From positions 1 through 39,561 of the forward strand of contig UREZ01000004.1 in NCBI GenBank assembly GCA_900547025.1: a stretch of 39,561 bases of DNA, read 5' to 3'. Shown one piece after another: positions 1 through 10,274 of the stretch (the stretch's first letter is position 1; each line of letters begins with the position of its first letter). The translations under genes were made by a program, and so were the position numbers. The notes under the pieces are model-generated. The model ran no database searches and had not been told where the DNA came from. It saw only the letters and a program-made list of their open reading frames with translations. The stretch comes from an uncultured Collinsella sp. (lineage in GTDB: Bacteria; Actinomycetota; Coriobacteriia; Coriobacteriales; Coriobacteriaceae).

Positions 1-47
1 GCGCCTTTAGACGCGTGCCGGAAATCCAAGGGTTATACCCTAAGAGC

Positions 48-74
48 AAACCACCCCTTTTAGGGGTGGTTTTG
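48..74 (+). terminator. Rho-independent terminator
   Basis: AAACCACCCC pairs with GGGGTGGTTT around a short loop and is followed by a T tract on the plus strand. It probably ends a gene lying left of the window. Bases 1-47 show no gene that can be supported. It may also act weakly on birA transcripts from the other side, whose stop lies 57 bp away. Confidence 0.8.
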
Positions 75-130
75 ATTGAATGATGGTTTGGACTGCGGGG
101 TAATGCTGCCGAGTAGGTGGTTGCGGCGCC

Positions 131-907
131 CTATTCGCTCAAGGGACGCAGCGATGCCTCCTCAAAATGGAAGGATCGAAAGCCGTCTTCCGTTTCGATG
201 CACGCGCGACCAAAGCCATCGACCGTTTTAAAGATGCCACGCGCCAGCTCGTCCTCAGCGGGGGAGCGGGCGATAACGTGCTTCCCGATCCAATTGAGGT
301 GAGCGATATATTCGTCGTGGACGGGCGCGAGCGGACCGGCCTCTTCTTCCTTGGCGTTGAGGCGCTCTGCCCAGGCATCTACAGCGTCTATAACTGCGTG
401 ATAGACCTCATCGAGGAGCATGTCGACGGCAGGTACGCTCTCGTTGAGATCCGAGAGACCGATTGCCGGCAGGCCGCCATTGGGCACCTCTTGGGGCGCA
501 TAGTTCACATTGACGCCAATGCCGCAGACGGCGAAAGGTTTGCCTTCGTTATCGCGTGCGGCCTCGACCAGAATGCCGCCGAGCTTGCGTCCTCGCGCGA
601 CAAGGTCGTTGGGCCATTTAAGGCGAATCTCGTTTGCAAGACCCTGCTTTTCGAGTGCTTCGAGCACCGCTAGGCCGCTGACGGCGGCAAGACCAGAGAA
701 CTTTGCAGGATTAACGCATGGGCGCAGGACAAGCGAAAGCAATAAGTTGCCGACGGTTGAGTCCCACTTGTGCCCGCGCCGGCCGCGCCCTGCTGTTTGA
801 GCCCGGGCGGCAAGTCCTGTGCCGTGCGGCGCTCCCTGTTTTCCTGCTTCGAGCAGGTCATCGTTGGTCGATCCGGTTACGTCGACTATCGTTAAACGAG
901 AATCCAT
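131..907 (-). CDS. birA: Biotin--[acetyl-CoA-carboxylase] ligase
   Basis: This cytoplasmic enzyme activates biotin to biotinyl-AMP and transfers it to the lysine of the AccB biotin carboxyl carrier. The 258-residue protein has the BirA/LplA catalytic fold: an early STND motif, then the GRGRRGHKW biotinyl-AMP loop (about residues 40-48), then KWPNDLV and a GIGVNVNY segment. It has no N-terminal winged-helix DNA-binding domain, so it is a class I ligase that should not repress biotin genes. An AGGAGG lies about 10 bp before the ATG. It is divergent from the fatty-acid operon that encodes its likely substrate AccB, with 176 bp shared between fabH and birA. The functional link to AccB is inferred from context and family. 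Confidence 0.93.
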   Translation of the reverse strand: MDSRLTIVDVTGSTNDDLLEAGKQGAPHGTGLAARAQTAGRGRRGHKWDSTVGNLLLSLVLRPCVNPAKFSGLAAVSGLAVLEALEKQGLANEIRLKWPNDLVARGRKLGGILVEAARDNEGKPFAVCGIGVNVNYAPQEVPNGGLPAIGLSDLNESVPAVDMLLDEVYHAVIDAVDAWAERLNAKEEEAGPLAPVHDEYIAHLNWIGKHVIARSPAEDELARGIFKTVDGFGRACIETEDGFRSFHFEEASLRPLSE

Positions 908-1001
908 AACAGCTGCTACCTCCTAAGTAAATAAGGCAATCGCGCAATGGTGTCGAGAGATAGACACAATGTGAAGCCTTTGTCGCATTTGGACAATTTA
1001 A

Positions 1002-1065
1002 TGTTAACACGTCAACAAAGACTGAAATGCGTTATCCTCTCTTGGTCGATGTAAACACGTCAACA
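1002..1065 (+). promoter_or_regulatory. Twin 16-bp operator-like sites before fabH
   Basis: TGTTAACACGTCAACA (1002-1017) and TGTAAACACGTCAACA (1050-1065) differ at one base and lie 48 bp apart in the birA-fabH intergenic region. The first is an imperfect dyad (12 of 16 positions symmetrical). The second site ends 5 bp before the fabH Shine-Dalgarno. The position suggests binding by a regulator of fatty-acid synthesis. The sequence does not resemble the FapR or FabT consensus that I know, so the regulator is unidentified. No convincing -35/-10 pair could be placed. Confidence 0.55.
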
Positions 1066-1083
1066 ACTCAAAGGAGGTTAGTG

Positions 1084-2043
1084 ATGGGTTTCACGATTCT
1101 TGGAACAGGCTCGGCGCTTCCTGAGCGCAGCGTTTCCAATGACGAGCTGTCTGAGTTCCTCGATACCTCGGATGAGTGGATTTTTACCCGTACAGGCATC
1201 AAGAGCCGCCACGTCTGCACCACCGAGTCACTTGACGACCTTGCCGTAGCGGCGAGCGAGCGGGCACTCCAGGTGTCCGGAATCGACGCGAGCCAGCTGG
1301 ATCTGATCGTCTGCTCGACGACGACGGGTGACCACCTTGTTCCCGCCGAGGCGTGTGCCGTTGCTGAGCGACTTGGCGCGACGTGCCCTGCCTTCGATGT
1401 CTCGGCGGCTTGTGCCGGCTTCGTATTTGCGCTCGATGTCGCCGAGGGCTATATCGCCCGCAGCCGTGCCGAGCGCGTGCTTGTTGTTGCTGCCGAGCAG
1501 ATGACGCGCGCGCTCGACTGGACCGACCGTGCCACCTGCGTGCTTTTTGGCGATGGGGCAGGCGCCGCAGTGATTGAAGCTGGGGGAGACAACCCCCTTG
1601 CCGTTGAGCTTTCGACGGCGCCCGACGTCGAGACGTTGCGCGTTCCCGGTCTGGTCGGTACCTCGCCGTTTAGGGCTTCCGCAGATAGCGCGAGCGTGCT
1701 GTCCATGAACGGCCGCCGCGTGTTCAAGTTCGGCGTCAACGCCATCTGCGACACGGTCCATAAGCTTGCGATCGATGCGGGCATTTTGGTCGAAGACATC
1801 GATCATTTTGTATTCCATCAGGCTAACGAACGAATCCTGAGCCAGGCGGTCAAGCGCCTGGGCGTGCCGGACGAGCGCGTGGTTCGCACGTTGCGCGAGA
1901 CCGGCAACATTTCGAGCGCATGCATTCCGCTTGCCCTCGACCGGCTGGCAAACGCCGGTGCACTTCACACAGGCGACACCATCGCCTTGGTTGGATTTGG
2001 CGCCGGTCTGGATATAGGTGGCTATCTGCTTCGTTGGAAGTAG
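1084..2043 (+). CDS. fabH: 3-oxoacyl-ACP synthase III (FabH)
   Basis: FabH condenses acetyl-CoA or a branched starter with malonyl-ACP to initiate type II fatty-acid synthesis. The 319-residue protein shows the catalytic triad: Cys in SAACAGF, His in FHQANERI and Asn in GNISSACIP. The C-terminal GFGAGL loop is also present. The ATG at 1084 is preceded by AAAGGAGG (1070-1077), which makes it the start; the frame is open further upstream to 1027, but that extension contains the operator-like site. It is the first gene of the fab-acc operon. Length and motifs are normal for the family. Confidence 0.95.
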   Translation: MGFTILGTGSALPERSVSNDELSEFLDTSDEWIFTRTGIKSRHVCTTESLDDLAVAASERALQVSGIDASQLDLIVCSTTTGDHLVPAEACAVAERLGATCPAFDVSAACAGFVFALDVAEGYIARSRAERVLVVAAEQMTRALDWTDRATCVLFGDGAGAAVIEAGGDNPLAVELSTAPDVETLRVPGLVGTSPFRASADSASVLSMNGRRVFKFGVNAICDTVHKLAIDAGILVEDIDHFVFHQANERILSQAVKRLGVPDERVVRTLRETGNISSACIPLALDRLANAGALHTGDTIALVGFGAGLDIGGYLLRWK

Positions 2044-2095
2044 TCGCACATAGGAAATAAAAACGCCCCTAGGGCACAAACAAAGGAGAACTACC

Positions 2096-2332
2096 ATGGC
2101 AGATCAGAAGACCTTCGAGCGCGTTTGCGACGTTATCCGCGAGACCGCCGGTCTTGACGATGTCGAGATGAAGCCCGAGTCCACGCTCGAGGAGATTGGT
2201 CTCGACAGCCTGGGCACCGTCGAGATCCTCGTTGCCGTCGAGGACGAGTTTGGCATCCAGCTCGATACCGAGGAGAACCCCAAGACGGTCGGCGAGTTCG
2301 CCGATACGGTCGAGGCGGCATTGGAGAAGTAG
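2096..2332 (+). CDS. acpP: Acyl carrier protein
   Basis: This acidic 78-residue carrier holds growing acyl chains on a 4'-phosphopantetheine arm. The attachment motif is GLDSLGTVE, with the modified serine in DSL, followed by the usual helix II (VEILVAVEDEFGIQL). An AAAGGAGA Shine-Dalgarno lies about 8 bp upstream. It sits between fabH and fabK, with only 2 bp to fabK, so it is co-transcribed. The holo-ACP synthase gene is not in this window. Confidence 0.96.
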   Translation: MADQKTFERVCDVIRETAGLDDVEMKPESTLEEIGLDSLGTVEILVAVEDEFGIQLDTEENPKTVGEFADTVEAALEK

Positions 2333-2334
2333 AG

Positions 2335-3279
2335 ATGCTCAAGACTCCTCTCTGCGATCTGCTCGGCATCGAAAAGCCCGTGTTCCAGGGCGGTATGGCC
2401 TGGATTGCCGATGCCTCGCTGGCGTCCGCAGTGTCCGAGGCGGGTGGCTTAGGCATCATCGCGGCCATGAACGCCGACGCCAACTGGCTTCGCGACCAGA
2501 TTCATGAGCTGCGCGCCAAGACGGATAAGCCCTTTGGCGTCAACGTCATGCTCATGAGCCCGTTTGCCGACGAGGTCGCGCAGGTCGTGATTGACGAGCG
2601 AGTGCCGGTTGTCGTGACGGGCGCCGGCAATCCCGCCAAGTACATGAAGGCGTGGAACGAGGCGGGCATCAAGGTCATCCCGGTCGTTGCCTCGGTGGCG
2701 CTGGCGCGCCTCGTGGCACGTCGTGGAGCCACGGCGGTTGTTGCCGAGGGTACCGAATCGGGCGGCCATATTGGCGAGACCTCGACGATGGCACTGGTGC
2801 CGCAGGTCGTCGATGCGGTTGACATTCCCGTCGTGGCCGCCGGCGGTATTGCCGACGGCCGCGGCGTGGCGGCCGCCTTTATGCTGGGCGCCGAAGGCGT
2901 GCAAGTGGGTACGCGCTTTCTGGTCGCAGACGAGTGCACCGTCTCGGAGCAGTACAAAGAGATGGTCCTGAAGGCCAACGACACTTCGACGCGTGCGACC
3001 GGTCGCTCGACGGGACATCCAGTGCGCGCCCTCAAGAGCCCCTTCACCAACGCCTATGCCAAGAGCGAGGGTTCCGGCGCGAGTGCCGAGGAGCTCGGTG
3101 CTATGGGAACCGGTGCGCTGCGTAAGGCCGCCAAGGACGGCAACTACGAAGAGGGTTCGTTTTTGTGTGGACAGATTGCCGGCATGGTCAACGAGCGCCA
3201 GAGCGCACGCGAAATCGTTGACGACCTGGTCGATGGCGCCGAGCACGTCCTGAAGGGTGCGTGCGCATGGGTGGCGTAG
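2335..3279 (+). CDS. fabK: Enoyl-ACP reductase II (FabK)
   Basis: FabK is the FMN-dependent TIM-barrel enoyl-ACP reductase that completes each elongation cycle with NAD(P)H. The 314-residue protein starts with the FabK/2-nitropropane dioxygenase-like signature (PVFQGGMAWIADASLASAVS). It has the flavin-binding segments EGTESGGHIGE and VVAAGGIADGRG, and LGAEGVQVGTRF. It replaces FabI, and no FabI-type SDR reductase is seen. It overlaps fabD by 13 bp, which suggests translational coupling. FabK-type organisms are intrinsically poorly sensitive to triclosan; that is family knowledge, not read from this sequence. Confidence 0.94.
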   Translation: MLKTPLCDLLGIEKPVFQGGMAWIADASLASAVSEAGGLGIIAAMNADANWLRDQIHELRAKTDKPFGVNVMLMSPFADEVAQVVIDERVPVVVTGAGNPAKYMKAWNEAGIKVIPVVASVALARLVARRGATAVVAEGTESGGHIGETSTMALVPQVVDAVDIPVVAAGGIADGRGVAAAFMLGAEGVQVGTRFLVADECTVSEQYKEMVLKANDTSTRATGRSTGHPVRALKSPFTNAYAKSEGSGASAEELGAMGTGALRKAAKDGNYEEGSFLCGQIAGMVNERQSAREIVDDLVDGAEHVLKGACAWVA

Positions 3280-4193
3280 CGTTTTTGTTTGCCGGCCAGG
3301 GTGCCCAGCACCCCGCGATGGGCGTCGACTTGATCGAGACATCGCCGGCGGCTGCCGAGGTGTTCGCCATTGCCGATGAGGTGCGCCCGGGGACGAGCGA
3401 GCAGTGCCGGAGCGCCTCCAAGGAGGAGCTCTCGCAGACCGAGAACACGCAGCCTTGCGTGTTCGTGCACGACTTGGCTGTCGCCGTCGCCCTGCGCGAG
3501 CGCGGCGTGGTGCCTGCCGCCTGTGCGGGATTCTCGCTGGGCGAGGTCGCTGCACTCACCTTTGCGGGGGCATTCGATACGCGAGCGGGTTTTGAGCTCG
3601 TGTGTGAGCGCGCGGCATTGATGGCCACGGCGGCCGAGCGTCACCCCGGCGGCATGCGCGCCGTCATCAAACTTGATGCTGCGCAAGTCGAGAACCTGGC
3701 TGCGCAGGCCGGCGAGGACTGCTGGCCGGTCAACTACAACAGTCCCCAGCAGACGGTTGTGGCCGGAGCGCCCGATGCGCTGCAGACCCTCGACGTCCTA
3801 GTAAAAGAGGCTGGCGGCCGCGCCATGAAGGTCGCGGTGTCGGGTGCATTTCATAGCCCCTATATGGCCGAGGCGGCCTGTGGCCTTGCCGCATATATTG
3901 AGGCCGGTCACGCGCCGTCCCCGTTGCTCATTCCTGTTTTGGCAAATATGACAGCGGCGCCCTATCCGGCGGACCCCCAGACGGCATCGGAGGTGCTGGC
4001 CAACCAGGTGAGTCATGCCGTGCGCTGGGTCGACACGCTGCATGCTCTGCAGGATCAAGGCATCGACACGTTTATTGAGGTCGGCCCCGGCAAAACTCTG
4101 TCGGGCCTGGTCAAGCGTACTCTGAGCGACGTTCGTGTGTATTCGTGCGAAACGGTCGAGCAGGTCGCAGCTATTGCCGACGAGCTCGCATAG
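3267..4193 (+). CDS. fabD: Malonyl-CoA:ACP transacylase (FabD)
   Basis: FabD loads malonyl groups from malonyl-CoA onto ACP. The 308-residue protein has FLFAGQGAQ at its start, the nucleophile motif GFSLGE (usually GHSxG, but GLSLGE-like variants are common), and VSGAFHSPYM with the catalytic His. A GTG two codons upstream (3261) is also possible, but GAAGGG at 3252-3257 is better spaced for the ATG at 3267. The start lies inside the 3' end of fabK. Confidence 0.93.
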   Translation: MGGVAFLFAGQGAQHPAMGVDLIETSPAAAEVFAIADEVRPGTSEQCRSASKEELSQTENTQPCVFVHDLAVAVALRERGVVPAACAGFSLGEVAALTFAGAFDTRAGFELVCERAALMATAAERHPGGMRAVIKLDAAQVENLAAQAGEDCWPVNYNSPQQTVVAGAPDALQTLDVLVKEAGGRAMKVAVSGAFHSPYMAEAACGLAAYIEAGHAPSPLLIPVLANMTAAPYPADPQTASEVLANQVSHAVRWVDTLHALQDQGIDTFIEVGPGKTLSGLVKRTLSDVRVYSCETVEQVAAIADELA

Positions 4194-4223
4194 TTCACAG
4201 GGCTGTAACCCGAAAGGAATGAC

Positions 4224-4997
4224 ATGGGCAACTTGAACAACGGCGCGCTCGAGCGCAACGACTCACGTCGCGTGGCGCTTGTCACGGGCGGCTCGCGCGG
4301 CATCGGTCGCGCTTGTGCCGTGGGCCTGGCGGAGGACGGCTTTGATATCGCCGTCGTCTATGCCGGTAGCGCAGATGCGGCGCGCGAGACGTGCGAAGCC
4401 TGTGAGGCGGCTGGCGCCACGGCGCGCGCATATCAATGCGACGTGGCCGACCCCGCTGCCGTCAACACTTGCGTGGAGACGGTCCTCAACGACTTTGGCT
4501 CCATTTGGGCGCTCGTCAACAACGCCGGCATCACGCGCGACGGCCTGCTCATGCGTATGGGTGACGATGCCTTCGACCGCGTGCTCGATGTCAATCTCAA
4601 GGGCACGTTCAATACGACGCGCGCGCTCACCAAGACCTTTATGCGCAAGCGCGGCGGTTGCGTCATCAACATGAGCTCGGTTGTGGGCCTGATGGGCAAT
4701 GCCGGGCAGGCCAACTACGCCGCCTCCAAGGCGGGCGTCATCGGTCTGACCAAGGCAGTTGCGCGCGAGCTTGCGCCCCGCGGCGTACGAGTGAACGCGG
4801 TCGCCCCCGGGTTTGTCGAGACAGATATGACGGCAAAGCTCTCGGAAAAGGTGCGTGCGGCAACCGAGGAACAGATTCCCCTTAAGCGCATGGCGTGCCC
4901 CGAGGAGGTGGCCGGCGTGGTGCGCTTTTTGGCGAGCGATGCGGCTGCCTACATTACGGGTGAGGTCGTGCGTGTCGACGGCGGAATGGCGATGTAG
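4224..4997 (+). CDS. fabG: 3-oxoacyl-ACP reductase (FabG)
   Basis: This NADPH-dependent short-chain dehydrogenase reduces 3-ketoacyl-ACP. The 257-residue protein carries the Rossmann motif TGGSRGIGRA, NNAGITRDG, the catalytic Ser in MSSVVGLMG and the YAASKAG Tyr/Lys pair. It ends in the usual ITGEVVRVDGGMAM. The N-terminus has about 12 extra residues before the first beta strand compared with short FabGs. AAAGGA precedes the ATG. Confidence 0.95.
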   Translation: MGNLNNGALERNDSRRVALVTGGSRGIGRACAVGLAEDGFDIAVVYAGSADAARETCEACEAAGATARAYQCDVADPAAVNTCVETVLNDFGSIWALVNNAGITRDGLLMRMGDDAFDRVLDVNLKGTFNTTRALTKTFMRKRGGCVINMSSVVGLMGNAGQANYAASKAGVIGLTKAVARELAPRGVRVNAVAPGFVETDMTAKLSEKVRAATEEQIPLKRMACPEEVAGVVRFLASDAAAYITGEVVRVDGGMAM

Positions 4998-5036
4998 AAA
5001 CCAGGGCCGAAGAACGGCTTGGATGAGGAGACCATG

Positions 5037-6284
5037 ATGGAACAGAGAGTTGCAATCACCGGCATAGGTGCCGTATCGCCGCTCGGCAACACGGCGCTTG
5101 CCACCTGGGCGGCCATGTGCGCCGGCACGTGCGGCATCGGCCCGATCACGCACTTCGATACCGATGCGTTTACCGTCAAGGTGGCGGCCGAGGTCAAGGG
5201 CTTTGACGGCAACGAGTACTTTGGCAAGCGCGACGCCAAGCACCTGGACCCCTGCGTTCAGTTTGCACTGGCGGCTTCGGACGAGGCCATGCACGATGCA
5301 GGCTTTGATATCGAAGGCGCCGTCGATCGCGAGCGCCTGGGCGTCTACGTGGGCTCGGGTGTGGGCGGCATGCAGACACTCGTCGACAACGTCCATACGA
5401 TTGCCGACCGTGGGCCCCGCCGCGCATCGCCCTATATGATCGCGATGATGATCCCCAACATGGCATCGGGCAATATCGCGATCCGCCACAAGGCAAAGGG
5501 CCCGACCCTGCCCGTGGTGACCGCGTGCGCGACCTCGGCCCATGCGGTGGGCGAGGCGTTCCGCGCCATCAAGCACGGCTATGCCGACGCGATTCTCGCG
5601 GGCGGCGCCGAGGCGGCCATTATCCCCGATGCCGTTGCGGGCTTTACGTCCTGCCGCGCATTGACCACCAACCCCGATCCCGCGACGGCTTGCCGCCCGT
5701 TCGATGCAGACCGCGACGGCTTTGTGATGGGCGAGGGCGCCTGCGTGCTCGTGCTCGAGAGCATGGAACATGCGCAGGCGCGCGGTGCGCACATTTATGC
5801 CGAGATCGTGGGCTACGGCAACACCGATGATGCCTATCACATCACGAGCCCTGATCCCGAGGCTGCTGGCATTGCCCGCGCGATATCGCTGGCGGTGACC
5901 GAGGGCGACGTCAAGCCTTCCGAGGGTCTCTACATCAATGCCCACGGCACCTCGACCAAGCTTAACGATTCGTCCGAGACGGCGGGCATTAAGCGTGCAC
6001 TCGGCGAGGACGCGGCGCGCGCCGCGCACGTCTCGTCGACAAAGTCGATGACCGGCCACATGATCGGTGCCACGGGCGCCATCGAGGTCATGGCCTGCGC
6101 CATGGCGCTCGAACAAGGCGTGGTGCCGCCGACCATTAACTACCACACGCCCGATCCCGCCTGCGATCTTGACTACACGCCCAATCGCGCGGTTCGCGCC
6201 GACCTTACCTGGGCGCTTTCGACCAACCTGGGCTTTGGCGGACACAACGCCGCCATCGCGCTGCGTAGATATACGAGGAGCTAG
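5037..6284 (+). CDS. fabF: 3-oxoacyl-ACP synthase II (FabF)
   Basis: FabF is the elongating ketoacyl-ACP synthase. The 415-residue protein has the active-site Cys in VTACATSAHA, His in INAHGTSTKLND and the second His in KSMTGHMIGATG, followed by the C-terminal NLGFGGHNA. A GAGGAG at 5025-5030 best serves the ATG at 5037; an ATG at 5034 and a TTG at 5019 are alternative starts. The stop is 3 bp before accB. Only one FabB/F-type synthase is seen, so it should carry all elongation steps coded here. Confidence 0.95.
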   Translation: MEQRVAITGIGAVSPLGNTALATWAAMCAGTCGIGPITHFDTDAFTVKVAAEVKGFDGNEYFGKRDAKHLDPCVQFALAASDEAMHDAGFDIEGAVDRERLGVYVGSGVGGMQTLVDNVHTIADRGPRRASPYMIAMMIPNMASGNIAIRHKAKGPTLPVVTACATSAHAVGEAFRAIKHGYADAILAGGAEAAIIPDAVAGFTSCRALTTNPDPATACRPFDADRDGFVMGEGACVLVLESMEHAQARGAHIYAEIVGYGNTDDAYHITSPDPEAAGIARAISLAVTEGDVKPSEGLYINAHGTSTKLNDSSETAGIKRALGEDAARAAHVSSTKSMTGHMIGATGAIEVMACAMALEQGVVPPTINYHTPDPACDLDYTPNRAVRADLTWALSTNLGFGGHNAAIALRRYTRS

Positions 6285-6287
6285 AGC

Positions 6288-6761
6288 ATGGATTCCAAAA
6301 GACTTGCCGAGATAGCCGATGTTATGGAGGACCGCGGCCTCACGCGCGTACGCGTTGAGGAGCCCGATGGCACCGCGGTCGAACTCGAGCGCGCGAGCGC
6401 CGCACAGCCGGTTGCCGTGCCCATGCCCATGCCGAGCGCTATGGCCGCTCCAGTTGCAGCTCCCACAGTCGCGCCTGCCGCACCGGAGCCCGCCGCGCAG
6501 ACACCTGCCGCCGCACCGGAGCCCAAGGGCACCGAGGTGACCGCTCCCATGGTCGGCGTTTTCTATGCTGCCCCGGCGCCGGGCGACGAGCCGTTTGTGC
6601 ACGTGGGCTCTAAGGTCAAGGCCGGCGAGACGCTCTGCATCATCGAGGCCATGAAGGTTCTCAACGAGGTAACGGCAGAGGCAGACGGCGAGGTGCTCGA
6701 GATCTGCGTGGCCGACGGCGACCTCGTGGAGTTTGGCAGCTGCCTCATGAGGATCGGATAG
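6288..6761 (+). CDS. accB: Biotin carboxyl carrier protein of ACC
   Basis: AccB carries carboxybiotin between the biotin carboxylase and carboxyltransferase of acetyl-CoA carboxylase. The 157-residue protein has an N-terminal helical region, an Ala/Pro-rich linker (about residues 40-80) and a biotinyl domain with the EAMKVLNE motif. The biotinylated lysine is about residue 123. It is the presumed substrate of the divergent birA product. It is tightly packed between fabF and fabZ. Confidence 0.95.
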   Translation: MDSKRLAEIADVMEDRGLTRVRVEEPDGTAVELERASAAQPVAVPMPMPSAMAAPVAAPTVAPAAPEPAAQTPAAAPEPKGTEVTAPMVGVFYAAPAPGDEPFVHVGSKVKAGETLCIIEAMKVLNEVTAEADGEVLEICVADGDLVEFGSCLMRIG

Positions 6762-6770
6762 GTGATATCC

Positions 6771-7193
6771 ATGAACAAAGAAGAGCTTAAGGAACTGTTG
6801 CCGCATCGCGAACCGATGCTTTTGCTCGACGAGGCCGAGCTGGTGGGCGACGAGGCCCACGGCAAGATCACGATTACGGGCGACGAGTACTTTTTGCAGG
6901 GGCATTTTCCGGGAAACCCGGTGGTCCCCGGCGTGATTCAGTGCGAGATGCTCGCCCAAAACTGTTGCGTGCTGCTGATGGGCGATGAGGAAGCGCGCGG
7001 CGCGACGCCGTTCTACACGAGTCTGGACAAGGTGCGCTTTAAGCGTCCGGTGCGCCCGGGCGACACGGTTGATCTGGTGTGCACCATCACGCGTGCGCGC
7101 GGGCCGTTCCGCTTTGCGACGGGTACTGCGAGCGTCAACGGTGAGGTTTGCTGCCGCGCCGATATGTCTTTTGCACTCATGCACGAAAGTTAA
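6771..7193 (+). CDS. fabZ: 3-hydroxyacyl-ACP dehydratase (FabZ)
   Basis: FabZ dehydrates 3-hydroxyacyl-ACP in each cycle. The 140-residue hot-dog fold protein has LPHREPMLLLDE at its start and the active-site segment GHFPGNPVVPGVIQCEMLAQ. The ATG at 6771 is preceded by AGGTG at a good distance; an in-frame GTG at 6762 is the less likely start. It lies between two ACC genes, an interleaved order that ties malonyl-CoA supply to chain elongation. Confidence 0.94.
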   Translation: MNKEELKELLPHREPMLLLDEAELVGDEAHGKITITGDEYFLQGHFPGNPVVPGVIQCEMLAQNCCVLLMGDEEARGATPFYTSLDKVRFKRPVRPGDTVDLVCTITRARGPFRFATGTASVNGEVCCRADMSFALMHES

Positions 7194-7203
7194 GGAAGGC
7201 TTC

Positions 7204-8533
<1,330 letters not shown>

Positions 8534-8547
<14 letters not shown>

Positions 8548-10258
8548 AAAAGCGAAGACGGTCAACGTCCTCGAGGGACCGATGACCGAGTCGTGCGCCG
8601 AGTTTCCCGCGCGCCACGTGTTTATCAAGTGCCCGGAGTGCCGCCGCGTGATCGATGAGGCGCGCCTGCACGACAACCTCGAGGTCTGCCCTCGTTGCGG
8701 CAAACACTTTCGCGTGAGCGGGCGCGACCGCATGCGCATGACGATTGACGAGGGCACGTTTGAGGAATGGGATGCCAGTCTGGCGCCGGAGGACTTCCTT
8801 TCGTTTCCCGGCTATGCCGACAAGCTCAAGAGCGTGAGCGAACGTTCGGGCGAGCGCGATGCCGTTGTGTGCGGCAAGGGCAAAATCTGCGGTTGCGATA
8901 CGGCGCTCTTCTTTATGGACGCCAACTTTATGATGGGCTCGATGGGTTCCGTGGTGGGCGAGAAGATCTGCCGCACATTTGAGCGTGCGACCGAGCTGGG
9001 ACTGCCGGTCGTTGGCTTTACCGTATCGGGTGGCGCCCGCATGCAGGAGGGCGTGACCTCGCTCATGCAGATGGCCAAGATTTCTGCGGCGGTTAGGCGC
9101 CATAGCGAGGCGGGCGGCCTGTATATCACGGTGCTCACTGACCCCACGACCGGAGGCGTAACCGCGAGCTTTGCCATGGAGGGCGATATTATCCTGGCCG
9201 AGCCCGATGCCCTGACGGCATTTGCCGGCCCGCGCGTGATCGAGCAGAACATGCACAAGCGCCTGCCCAAGGGATTCCAGCGCTCCGAGTTTTTGCTGGA
9301 GCACGGCTTTTGCGATGCCGTTGTTCCGCGTGGCGAGATTGCGCTCACGGTAGGCGAGCTGCTGGCGCTGCACGAAGGGCACGCGCCCGGCCTGGGGGCA
9401 CCGCATGAGATCGTGCATACGGGTCGCCGCGGCAAAAAGCTGGGACACTTGTTCAAGCGCTCGGCCGCACCAAAAACCGCGCTCGAGATTGTCAAGCAGA
9501 CCCGCTCGGCAGATCGCGCCACGGCAGGCGAGATGATCTCGCTGGGCCTGGATGGATTTGTGGAGCTGCACGGCGACCGCTACTTTGGCGACGACGCTGC
9601 TGTGGTGGCTGGCATTGGCTGGAAAGACGGACGCCCCGTAACGGTCATCGCCATCGAGCGCGGCACCACGACCAAAGAGCGCATGCGTCGCAACTTTGGT
9701 ATGGCACATCCCGAGGGCTACCGCAAAGCGCGTCGCCTGATGCGCCAGGCCGAAAAGTTTGGTCGACCGGTTCTGTGCCTGGTCGATACTTCGGGCGCGT
9801 TTTGCGGCATCGGTGCCGAGGAACGCGGCCAGGGTGAGGCGATTGCCCAGAACCTCATGGAGATGAGCGGCCTTAAGACGCCGATTGTCTCGGTGGTGAC
9901 AGGCGAGGGCGGCTCTGGTGGCGCGCTGGCGCTGTCCGTGGCCGACCGCATCCTGATGCTCTCGAGCTCGGCCTATTCGGTCGTGAGCCCCGAGGCCTGT
10001 GCGTCGATCCTGTGGAAGGATACCGAGCGTGCGGATGAGGCCGCCGAGGCGCTTAAGCTCACGGCCCCCGATCTGCTGGCGCTCGGCATCATCGACGGCA
10101 TTGTTGACGATAAGGGCCTGTCGCATGAGGAGATCGCCGGTGCCGTCATGTCCTCGGCATTTGATGCTTTCGATACGCTTGGGCAGCTCGACGACGCGAC
10201 CCTCACAAACCTCCGCTACGAAAAGTACCGCGCAATCGGTCGATACCGCACGATGTGA
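8534..10258 (+). CDS. accDA: Acetyl-CoA carboxylase carboxyltransferase, fused beta-alpha
   Basis: A single 574-residue polypeptide carries both halves of the carboxyltransferase that moves CO2 from carboxybiotin to acetyl-CoA. The N-terminal part (about residues 1-290) is AccD-like, with the four-Cys zinc ribbon CPEC...CPRC near residues 32-56 and a crotonase-type core (GGARMQEG, DPTTGGVTASFA). The C-terminal part (about 300-574) is AccA-like, with DGFVELHGDRYFGDD, HPEGYRKA, DTSGAFCGIGAEERGQ and EGGSGGALAL. E. coli encodes the two halves as separate genes. Starts at 8534 or 8540 (ATG) both lie within accC. There is no sign of a frameshift at the junction. Confidence 0.93.
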
Positions 10259-10274
10259 CAAAGGGACAGCCCGC

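Noticed and set aside
3267..4193. FabD inactivated by GFSLGE in place of GHSLGE
   Set aside because: The serine and the later catalytic His are intact, and non-His variants at this position are common in the family.
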